DNA of 19,732 bases, taken from Neocallimastix lanati (nom. inval.) (taxonomy: Eukaryota; Neocallimastigomycota; Neocallimastigomycetes; Neocallimastigales; Neocallimastigaceae). The first letter of the stretch is position 1. Every line of letters starts with the position of its first letter. Positions 11,005 to 19,732 of the stretch are shown here, piece by piece. The translations under genes and the position numbers were made by a program. The DNA lies in contig JACVTC010000545.1 of assembly GCA_016946835.1 (NCBI GenBank), forward strand, positions 1 through 19,732, read 5' to 3'. The notes under the pieces are model-generated. The model ran no database searches and was not told the DNA's origin. It was given only the letters and a program-made list of their open reading frames with translations.

Positions 11005-11539
11005 GAAAACATATATATTAAAAAATATATTAAATATAAAATAAAAAAAAAATTAAAAAAATTATGTTTATAATGACTTATTAATATGTTTTTATATATT
11101 TATGTATATATTACATTCACTACTCTATTATTATATTTATCATTTAACATAAAATATTTTTTTTTCTTATAGTGAATTAAACTTTCATAAAAATATAAAT
11201 TAAAACATATTCTTTTTACTGTATAATATTTATTTAATATTTTTAATAATTTAAAAAAAAAAAATTATAAATAAAATAAAATCTTTTATGTTATAACTTA
11301 ATAAAGATTTACTTTTTAAATATTAATAAAATTTTAAAGTTTATATTTAGTCTTATAACTATTTAAATTGATTTTTTATAATTATTTTAATAATTTAAAT
11401 TCTTTGATTTCATATATTTAAAAATCATTTTACAATATTTAAATGTACAATTAAAAGAAGGTTTAATTTATAATTATTATTATTTTTTTTTTTTAATAAT
11501 ATTATAGTTTAAAATTTATAAAAACCTTTCTTCTTTTGA
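11005..11539. other. AT-rich spacer
   Basis: I see no open frame, RNA fold or mobile-element feature here. The sequence is A+T with short A-runs and T-runs. Confidence 0.6.
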
Positions 11540-12060
11540 TTGGTCATATTAAAATAAAAGGTGTAGGAAATCAGTGTTAAAATTAATTAAAAATATGGTG
11601 ATTGATACCTCTTTTGGCTCTTGTAATATTAATATTTGAGAATTAAGAGAAATGCTTATGATAATCGGTTGATTATAATTTATTTTTGTAACTTCATTTA
11701 ATAAAGTTCTTATATATCTCTGATTAAATGTATTTATACTTTAGTGGTTTGCTATGTATATTTTTTTTCAAGTTTATTAATTAATTTGTAAGAAATTCAA
11801 GTTTTGCATCATCAAAATTGGATTGAGCATTGGTTTGTACTTATATGTATTGATATTGTATATCTGCTTTTAGTTGTATCATAATTCTCAGTGGTGCTTC
11901 GTTTAATTATATTTAGGCAGTATCTTCATTAACGAATTTTACATTTTGGCTTCTAAATCTCCATTATGCTGTAGTACTTCATTTCTCTGTATTTGGATAG
12001 TATTTTTTTCATTATGCATATTATTTTATTTTCTAAATCTTACTTATAAATAAATAAATA
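11540..12060 (-). pseudogene. Broken coding relic with an internal duplication, unidentified
   Basis: Composition rises above the spacer level here, and the minus strand carries protein-like frames. One opening, about 11745-11540, has roughly 65 codons without a stop (including FNQRYIRTLLNEVTKIN), which is long for such AT-rich DNA. A second frame further 5' on the minus strand (about 11950-11780) reads QNVKFVNEDTA, two stops, LNEAPLRIMIQLKADI and then NAQSNFDDAKLEFLTN. The DNA at about 11890-12045 contains two diverged units of about 75 bases that both end TTCTAAATCT. Corresponding peptides (NEKNTIQIQRNEV and NEDTA-stop-I-stop-LNEA) align, so a repeat protein or coiled coil was duplicated before decay. 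No family was recognised. It is either an old transposon gene or a host pseudogene. Confidence 0.35.
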
Positions 12061-12340
12061 TTTAAAGTAAATAAATTACTTAATATAAATAATTCAGATT
12101 ACGAAATAAATTAAGTGAAATGATAAATTCTTTTATTCACATTAATATATATATATGTTCAATAAGCTATTAATTTTTAATAATTTAATATATTTTTAAA
12201 TATGTAATTAATGTAATTCTCAAATTTTACATTTTTCAAATTAAATTATTATTTTTATATATTCAATAAAAAAATAAACATTTTTGATTTCATTTATTGT
12301 TAATATTGAAAAATCGCATTTTAATTAAAACTTATTTACA
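12061..12340. other. AT-rich spacer
   Basis: A+T sequence with no recognisable gene, RNA or element. Confidence 0.6.
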
Positions 12341-12489
12341 TTTATTTATTTTATTTTATTTTATTTTATTTTATTTTATTTTATTTTATTTTATTTTATT
12401 TTATTTTATTTTATTTTATTTTATTTTATTTAATCTGTACTTATATTCATATTCTACTATATATTTTATTTTATTTTATTTTATTTTAT
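12341..12489. repeat. (TTTTA)n pentanucleotide repeat in two tracts
   Basis: About 18 TTTTA units run from 12341 to 12431. After an interruption of about 32 bases, five more run from about 12463 to 12489. The plus-strand frame across it (poly-F/I/L/Y) is produced by the repeat and is not a gene. Confidence 0.95.
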
Positions 12490-13214
12490 GATTTATTTTT
12501 TTTTTTATTTTTATTTTTTATTTTTTTTTTTTGAATTATACGTTGATTTATAGAATAGATGATAAATGTATTTTGAATTTTCTTTGTAAATAATTATTTA
12601 AATGGCTTTATTTTATTATAGTAGTTAAAAATTGTGGAAAGGCGTTGGCTTTTTTTTATTTTTTAAGTAATAAAAATTATAAAATTACTTTTTTTTTTCA
12701 TTGTTAAATTATATATATAATAGTTATAATAGTTCAATTATTATTTATATAATATCATTATAAAAAGATGAATAATTTATAAAAAAAAACTTTATTAAAA
12801 ATATTTACTAATAGTAATTATTATTCTTTTTTTGGTTAAGATTAAATTAATTGAATATTACCATTTTAAATAAAGTTAAAATGAAAAGCAAGAATTCAAT
12901 TATTAATTTCTATTAATAGCATATTTAATTAATTATGTCATGTGATCCCGGAATTATAGTTTAATGAATTTTATTTTTAATAAAGTATATAATTAGTAAT
13001 ATATAATATAATATTTACAATAAACAATATATTGTTAGAATATGTGAATATGATGTTATTATCATTTTATTGTGTATACTATATTTAAATCAAAAATATA
13101 ATACATAATATAATATATTTTGGGTTTAAATATAATAATGGAATGTATAATAATGAAATATTAAAGAAATTTTTAATAAACTAATTTTATTTTTTTAATT
13201 TATATATATATATA
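12490..13214. other. AT-rich spacer
   Basis: No gene was recognised. The word ATGTCATGTGATC at about 12935-12947 is the reverse complement of a word at 1658-1670. A patch around 12640 (GTGGAAAGGCGTTGGC) is slightly GC-richer but has no extended open frame. Confidence 0.6.
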
Positions 13215-13577
13215 AGTCTCTCTCCTTAAACGTATTAGATTTTCATTTAATTTTTTTACCATACTGTTTCGGCGTCAACATGGACTTCACTCTAAGTAAG
13301 GCTAATATGAAAGACATTCCTTATACGCTACTTTATATGAAGGACTTCTTTTCAGAGATCTCTTGAACCTTCATCGAGTGCTCTCTGCACTAACAATTAT
13401 ATAGTCTAGCAACAAGAATACTTACCGTGACGAACGAACTCCAACTTCATTTATAGGGAAAAACACCCTGGTGGGATGAAAATCACCCTATATAAATTCA
13501 GGAGGTAGTCACAGGGTCATCCAGAAACCTTATGTGTGTTAGTCCAGAGTATTAACTACCAGAATAAAAATTGGAAA
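13215..13577 (-). mobile_element. Dispersed repeat, copy 1 (non-coding, LTR- or MITE-like)
   Basis: A GC-richer non-coding block of about 360 bases. Its part at 13215-13348 is the reverse complement, at roughly three-quarters identity by eye, of 18315-18446. The best conserved word is TTTCGGCGTCAA at 13267-13278. On the minus strand it contains TATA-like strings (TTTATATAGGG at about 13496-13486 and CCCTATAAATG near 13450) and a strong donor-like CACGGTAAGTATT near 13429. It also has the hairpin AGTGC-AGAGA-GCACT (13391-13377). The sequence TGGTAGTTAATACTC near 13562 could be the left end. Promoter-like and donor-like elements in a non-coding block fit a solo LTR or a short non-autonomous element. 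I cannot prove its ends, and no target-site duplication is visible. Confidence 0.5.
13449..13497. repeat. Imperfect inverted repeat within dispersed repeat copy 1
   Basis: ATTTATAGGG at 13449-13458 pairs with CCCTATATAAAT at 13486-13497 (two-base bulge). ACACCC and GGGATG form an inner, weaker pairing around TGGT. It would form a hairpin at the TATA-like part of the repeat. Confidence 0.5.
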
Positions 13578-14224
13578 GACATATATACATAATAATTTAC
13601 GATTACTTTTATAATAAATTTAAGATCATTCTAAACATTAAATAATGAATTATATTTAGTAAACCGTATATATATTTATATATAATATTAATCTAGAAGA
13701 AAAAATGATGATATTGTCATTTTTTTCTATTATATAATGTTATATAATTTCATATTTTTAAAATTTTATATTATTTTATTTATTTATTTAACTTTTTTTT
13801 TTTTTTTTTTTTTTTTTTAATAAATAAATGCATTCGTAAAGTATCTTAATATTATATATATATATGTTGTTATTATTATGTATTTTCATAATCAATTTTC
13901 TTTGATAATTATTTGCATAAGAATGAAAATTATATATGAATTAATAATCAATAATATATAAAAATATTAACAATTTAATAAATAAACTATATATATATAT
14001 ATATAAACGATATAAAAATTAATATATATATATATATTTCTTTTTTTTTTTTTTGCACATATATTTCTCTCTTTATATATAATTAAATATATAAATAATT
14101 ATTGTCAAAACTAAAGTAATAAAAAGAAAAAAAAATTTATATATATCTATTATACAGTAAGATATATCGGTATATATATATATTAACTATTCTATTTAAA
14201 ACAAAACATAATTATTCATTTTAC
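13578..14224. other. AT-rich spacer downstream of the MRG15 gene
   Basis: A+T sequence with (AT)n tracts at about 13980-14005 and 14020-14036 and a T-run at about 13793-13818. No gene or RNA was recognised. Confidence 0.65.
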
Positions 14225-14238
14225 ATTTAATCAAAATT

Positions 14239-14295
<57 letters not shown>

Positions 14296-14370
14296 ATGAA
14301 AAATTAAATAAAATAAAAATAAAAATAAAAATACAAAAAAAAAAAAAAAAAAAACAATTTTAATCAATAG
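14225..14370 (-). terminator. T49/A20 inverted repeat in the MRG15 3' region
   Basis: TAATCAAAATTG (14228-14239) is followed by an uninterrupted T run (14240-14288, 49 bases). On the other side an A run (14335-14354, 20 bases) is followed by CAATTTTAATCA (14355-14366). The arms pair over at least 27 bases around a loop of about 46 bases. It begins within 12 bases of the MRG15 stop codon (14380-14378), so the transcript's 3' UTR would hold a long U/A hairpin. A role in 3'-end formation or stability is inference. Confidence 0.5.
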
Positions 14371-14377
14371 TAAAATT

Positions 14378-16717
14378 TTATTTTTCAGTATTTTGTTTCG
14401 TTTCTTCTTCTTCAAATTTAGATATATATGATTCATCCGCTGATTCATACTCTGTTAAGAAAAACCTCTTTTTATTATCTGACAAAAATCTTGATTTATT
14501 TTATTTTATTTTTTTAAAAATAAAATTAATATTAATTTAATTGTTAATGCAAAAGATTTATTATAAATTACAATATATATATATATTGTAAATGTTTTAT
14601 TCTTACTTCAAGAAATCATTCATATATTGCTGAATTACAGTTACAGAATCTTGATCTAAATTTGTTTCTTCAAGAAGAAATGGAAATTGAACTATTATAT
14701 ATATGTATTTATATGTATATATAAAGATATAACATTATATATATATATAAATTAATTAATTACATATTGATAATATAAAATTTTAAATAAAATATAATAA
14801 TATATATATACATTGCTTTTAAATAAATAAATAAAAACTAATATATTTACCGAAAAGACGTATTAAATGTTCAGCTCCATATATTTTTGACATACTTCTA
14901 TCTTCATCTTCTTTTTGTATTTTATTATACTGTTCACGCTCAAAATGATATAATAGAATATTTCCTAACGCCTTATCAAAATATAACTGCACACCATCTA
15001 ACATTTCAGATATTAAATCAAATTCTCTATTATTTTTGATTGGAATATATATATTTAATTTTTAATTTTGATGATTTCGTAAAAAAAAAAAACTTTAATA
15101 TAATTTAAGATATTAACATTAAATATTATTATTATAAAATAAATACTTTTTTTCATCTTTTTGGGATTCAGATGTTATTTTTTTATACTCATTTATTATT
15201 TCTTGTACTGTTGGCTTACGTGGTAACGTCACAAGCTAAATATAAATACATTATTTACATATTTATTGCAATAAATAAATAACAGTAAATAAATTAATAA
15301 TGAAATTTTAACTCTTATTATTATATATTATTAAAATTTTATCAAAATTACTTTTTTATCTTTTGTAATATTTTCCCAGTCATCTACTAAATAAAGTTTT
15401 AGTGGTTCAGGAATTTGTAGCTTCATTTCGATTTTTCGTATTGGTTCAACAACCTTTTCATTATTATTATAATTAAAATAATTAAGCAATAGTATAATAG
15501 TTAATATAAATAAAATAATAATAATAATAATAATGTTTATCGTTAATTTAATAATAATATAAATAAATAAATAAATAAATAAATTAAAAAAAAATTTATA
15601 TAACATTTAAAATAAAAATACAAAAAAAAATTTTTTTTTTTTTTTTTTTCTTCATTTATATTAATATTTAGTATACAAAAAAGAAATAAAAGAAATATTT
15701 TTTTTTATAAAAATTACATTATTTGTTTTGGAAGATTCACGAGTTTTCTTTTTAGAATTATCATTACTACTACTTGATTTTTTTTCATGATTACGAGTAT
15801 TTGGTGAATAGGCATCTTTTAAACTATTTTTTATTTTAATATTTTCTTCAGTCCATTTAAGAATTCGTTCTTCCGGTACCCATTCATCCCATCTATTTAA
15901 ATATATATTTAAATTTTTTAATAATAATATAAAAGTAAAATAAATATTTATTATTATTATTTATTATTTATTAGTATTTATCAAAAAGATTATTTAAGAA
16001 TAAATATATATTATTCCTTATTTAATGATTACGTTTGTTTCCATCCTTTATAGTGAACAAAATAATGAGGTCCATTTTCTTCAGGAATTGATTTATTTTC
16101 CCAAATCTCACCTTTTAAAATCTATTTAAATATAATTTTTTTAAGAAATATTAATAAAACAACAACAACAATAATAATGATAATTAATTTAATTTTTTTT
16201 TTTTTGTAAATAATTAATATATATAAATAAATTTTAATCGTATTTCAATTTATTTTGATTCTGAATTATCAATTATTATAAAATTAATAAATAATTATTT
16301 ATATTCTTAAAAAGTAAAAAAAAAAAAGAATATATATATTACTTTTGCTTCATAAATCAAAAAACCATGATAACAAAGAACACGTTCATCATTTAAAAAT
16401 GTAAGGGAATCCGATGATATAATATTCTTGGTAACATTGGCTTTTTTTTGACTATTTTTACTAGAATTATTAGAATTATTTGAATTTGCATTATTTTCAT
16501 CATTGGTATCATTAGAATTGTAATGACCATGGCCATGATGACCACGATGGCTACGTCCACCAGTGGTTGATGCTATTGAAGTTGTAGAGGAAACTGAGGA
16601 TACAGTACTTCGTTTTTCTGTTTTTATTCTTTTTGAAGGTTTTTCTTCAGCATTTTCGGTATTTTGTTGTTGTGAAGAAAGACGAGTTGAAGCTCGAGAA
16701 CGAGTATGTGCTGTCAT
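14378..16717 (-). CDS. EAF3: MRG15/Eaf3-type chromodomain and MRG-domain protein
   Basis: Eight exons join in frame on the minus strand: 16717-16343, 16121-16033, 15892-15718, 15453-15352, 15235-15147, 15026-14851, 14691-14607 and 14489-14378. They encode 400 residues ending in TAA. All seven introns (116-264 bases) are GT...AG. Residues 1-105 are an S/N/T-rich and basic extension with a G/H-rich patch ([14 protein letters not shown], 53-66). The chromodomain (about 107-175) shows [31 protein letters not shown] and VPEERIL, with aromatic residues where family members bind methylated H3K36. A basic S/N linker follows. The MRG domain (about 220-395) has [36 protein letters not shown] and [17 protein letters not shown]. 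Family members recruit the NuA4 acetyltransferase and Rpd3S deacetylase complexes to chromatin. The start is the only ATG opening a long frame. The N-terminal extension is about 90 residues longer than in typical MRG15. Confidence 0.93.
15454..15717 (-). other. Longest MRG15 intron, with repeats
   Basis: This 264-base intron separates the linker exon from the start of the MRG domain. It includes an (AAAT)n tract at about 15560-15590 and a T-run at about 15630-15650. Its acceptor is the AAAAG before GTTGTTGAA at 15453. A minus-strand ATG frame starting at 15606 runs through the intron into the exon, but its first half is hydrophobic AT-repeat translation and it is not the real start. Confidence 0.8.
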
Positions 16718-17722
16718 TTTTTTATTATATTAATTATTATTATTTGAAATTATATTAATTTATAAATTAAAGATGATAAAACTCTAGATTATAAATATAG
16801 GGAAAAAATAAAATAAATAAATATATAAATAAATAAAATAAATAATAATAATAATAATAAAATTTATATATATAATTTAAAATTTATTGTACAATGAATA
16901 TAATTCAAAAATAATGATTTCATTAATTTTTATTTATCCATTATGTATTAAAAAATTTGTATTATTATAATTTTTTTGATTAAATATTTGATTCAATTTA
17001 AGTATTTTTTTAAAAAATAATTATATATATAAAAAATAAATATAGTCTTATATAAATGATGCTAGAGAATGAACAATGATTTTATATAATTTATGATATT
17101 GAGATAATTAAAAAAAAAAAAAAAAAAAAAAAAAACAATCCGTGTTTATTATATTTCAAAATTAAATTTTACTAAAAATTAAATAAATGAAATTATATTT
17201 TAAATTTCAATAATGATAAAATTAATGTTTTATTATTATTAAGAAATAATATATTATTTAAATGATAATTGATTCTAAAATGTTTTACTAAAAATGATAC
17301 CATGCAATATATATATATATATATATTTTTTAAATAATATAGAAATACTACCAAATATAATAAATTTGATAATTACATTTAAATTAGATAATATACTGAA
17401 ATATTAAATTATAATCCTGAATATTAAATTGTCAATAATAATATATTTTATTGAATACTTAATTTTATAATAATATATTTTTTTATAAAATGGGTATTTT
17501 TTTTTTTTTTGTCAAATTCAGCTTTTATATGTTTTTGTTTTAATAAAAACAAAACAAAAAAAGAAAAAAAATAATAATAATTAACGAAAATAAAAGTAAT
17601 TATAATAATAATTATAAATATTAAATATATATTAAAATATTAATTTTATTTTATTAATACTTTTTATTTTTATTTGTGTTTCTGTTTTTATAAAATAAAA
17701 ATAAAATTTAATCAATATTAAT
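16718..17722. other. Upstream flank of MRG15, AT-rich spacer
   Basis: The first few hundred bases must carry the promoter of the minus-strand gene, but no motif stands out from the A+T background. An A-run lies at about 17109-17135, an (AT)n tract at about 17306-17326, and a T-run at about 17499-17510. No other gene was seen. Confidence 0.6.
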
Positions 17723-17880
17723 AATCAATAATAATATTCAATATTTTTATAGTTAATAATTAATAGTAACATTAATAATATAATCAATAATATTATTCAA
17801 TACTTTAATAGTTAATAATTAATAGTAATATTAATAAAATAATAATAGTTAATAATTAATAGTAATATTAATAAAATAAT
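17723..17880. repeat. Nested tandem repeat, 59-bp and perfect 37-bp units
   Basis: A unit of about 59 bases beginning AATCAATAATA starts at 17723 and 17782. Its second half then repeats as a perfect 37-base direct duplication, 17807-17843 and 17844-17880, which are identical to the base. The perfect copy must be recent. Confidence 0.85.
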
Positions 17881-18270
17881 AATATCTAAGTTATATAACA
17901 TTAATAATTTCATTAATAAGATTTAATTATGATTAATATTTTAAAATCATTTACATCATATTTATATTTATTTATTTATTTATTAATTTACTTATACATA
18001 TTAATTTATTTACATACTTAATTATGCATTAATTTATTTTAAATAGAACAATAAATTAATAAATAGTAAAATTTATAAAATAATTTGATAATGTACATTA
18101 ATGTAAAAGGAATTAAATTATTTTTAATTAAAATAAATAAAAAAACTAAATTTTATTAATTTCATCAATCATATGAATTTTAAAATAAAATATCAAATAC
18201 ATGTGAAATTCATTTAAATATACTAATATATAAATTTATGATTTTTTTTACATATTTTATGACTTTTTAT
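17881..18270. other. AT-rich spacer
   Basis: A+T sequence with TTTA repeats (about 17965-17985). No gene, RNA or element was recognised. Confidence 0.6.
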
Positions 18271-18314
18271 CTTGGTGTTTATTAGTACTAATAACCATTA
18301 GGAATCACTTATAA

Positions 18315-18446
18315 GAAGCCCATAATATAAATGACATATAAGGAAAGTCTTTTTATATTAGTCTTGCTTAAAAAGAGGTCCACATTGACGCCGAAATAGT
18401 ATAGTAAAGAATCCACTGAAAGTATGATACATTTAAGGGAGAGACT
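18315..18446 (+). mobile_element. Dispersed repeat, copy 2 (partial)
   Basis: A GC-richer block that aligns, in opposite orientation, with 13348-13215 from GAAGCCCAT to GGGAGAGACT. It has about 25 percent mismatches and a few indels. The core TTGACGCCGAAA (18385-18396) is identical to the complement of 13267-13278. The sequence on either side (about 18270-18315 and 18447-18480) is also GC-richer, but I could not align it with copy 1. It looks like a truncated and diverged member of the same family. Confidence 0.5.
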
Positions 18447-18480
18447 AGAGGCCTAATCTCCTCCTCTTTCATTAATTCCA

Positions 18481-19732
18481 GTTTTAAAAAAAAATTGTAA
18501 CTTCTTTTAAACAAAATTTAAATTTATGTATAATATTGATCTAATTTATTATAAACTGTAAATAGAATATATAAAATCATTAACCACTTTTAATATATTA
18601 ATTATTTAATATTTATATTATTCATTCATTAATTATTATTTATTTATTTATTTATTTATTTAAATTTTTTTTTAAGAAATATGTATCATTGAACTTGTAA
18701 TTATCATTAATAGATTAAATAAATAAACAAATAAATAATAAATAAATAATAAATAAATAAATATTAAAATAGATGAATAATAAATTGGTTGTTTAAATCA
18801 TTCCACTTGTAAAAAAATAATGAAAAACAAAAAAAAAAATTTTTAATTATTAAATAATTAGTTTTATTATACCAAAACAAAACAAAAAAAAATTTTTTTT
18901 TATTTTATATCAAAAGTAATATATATAATATATAATAAAAAAAAATAAAAAAAAGAAAAGGAAAAAAAATAAAAGAACAAAAATATAATGAATTTTATTG
19001 TTCGATTTATATAACTTTTTTTTTTTCTTATTTCTATATATAAAATTTTTTCAAGAAAAACTAAATTAATTTTTAAGATTTAAAGGAAAAGAAACTTTTA
19101 TATATAAAAGTATAAATATTAAATATTCAATTTTGATAATAGAATATTTTAACTTATAGAATAGAAATAAAGTAACCTCATATTACCAGCATAAATAAAA
19201 GAACTTTATAGTAATTACAAAAAAAACAAATAAAAAAAAAAAGAATAAATAAAATAAAATAAAAAGAAAGAAAGAAATTTTAACAATAAAAATTATATAC
19301 CTTTTATAATGTAAGTTTATAAATTATTATAATTAGACTTCGTAAGTAATTTATTATATATAAATAATTATAAATAATTAACATTTCAAATATTATTTTA
19401 AAATTTAATTTACTGACTTTATATATATAATATAAAAACTTTTTATTTATTCTTTTCATTATTTTATTATTAATATGTACATAAATAAAAATTAATAATA
19501 TATATATTCTGGATTTCAGAACTTTAATTATCAATAAATATAAATCAAAAATACATCAAAAGTTATAATATTATTAAAATACTTTATATTGATTTCAGTT
19601 ATAAAGCAAGGGATATCTCATTTTTATTTTTAATATTAATAAATATAAAGATATAGAATAAACAATTTAGTAAATATAAACATAATAAAGTGGGAAAAAA
19701 TAAAGATAAAAAAAAATAATAAATATAAATTT
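18481..19732. other. AT-rich spacer to the window end
   Basis: This holds A-runs, AAAT/ATTT repeats (about 18638-18665 and 18718-18765) and GAAA repeats near 19265-19277. A minus-strand frame at 19304-19534 is I/L/Y/K/N-rich AT translation with no motif. I see no gene, RNA or mobile element. Confidence 0.6.

Noticed and set aside
12297-12491. Plus-strand frame of 64 codons rich in F, I, L and Y
   Set aside because: It is generated by the TTTTA pentanucleotide repeat.
13215-18446. Interpretation of the inverted repeats as terminal repeats of one DNA transposon carrying MRG15
   Set aside because: The copies are well diverged, their outer ends do not match cleanly, no target-site duplication is visible, and no transposase lies between them. 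Two separate insertions are simpler.
19304-19534. Minus-strand frame of 76 codons
   Set aside because: I/L/Y/K/N composition is expected from random AT-rich DNA, and there are no motifs or splice-supported structure.

Overview
The window is extremely AT-rich eukaryotic nuclear DNA. The spacers are almost entirely A+T, with long homopolymers and microsatellites, and the protein-coding exons stand out as islands of higher GC. The genes carry short spliceosomal introns of roughly 115-275 bases with GT...AG ends. The best guess is an early-diverging fungus, most likely an anaerobic gut fungus (Neocallimastigomycota). That is inferred from composition, intron style and fungal-looking ELP3 and MRG15 proteins. 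A Dictyostelium-like amoeba is less likely but not excluded.

Layout: 1-3944 holds no recognisable gene, only simple repeats and small tandem repeats. 4077-5763 (+) holds six exons that splice cleanly into the C-terminal 245 residues of ELP3, the catalytic subunit of Elongator. The radical-SAM half is absent from the window. At 6166-6239 there is a second copy of the last ELP3 exon, with its acceptor site and part of its 3' UTR; it encodes exactly the same peptide. 6300-7605 is a GC-richer degraded segment, probably a mobile-element relic read on the minus strand. 9037-9702 (-) is an intronless cold-shock-domain protein with a Q/N/G/M-rich tail. About 11540-12060 is another broken coding relic. 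14378-16717 (-) is a complete eight-exon MRG15/Eaf3 gene of 400 residues. Two diverged copies of one dispersed repeat lie in opposite orientation on either side of it (13215-13577 and 18315-18446). The rest to 19732 is AT-rich spacer with tandem repeats.

The three genes do not form an operon or an obvious pathway. Two act in nuclear or translational regulation (ELP3 in tRNA wobble-uridine modification, MRG15/Eaf3 in reading chromatin marks) and one is an RNA-binding protein. The most notable observations are the duplicated, silently diverged terminal exon of a 5'-truncated ELP3 and the inverted repeat pair bracketing the MRG15 gene. I found no convincing new multi-gene system.
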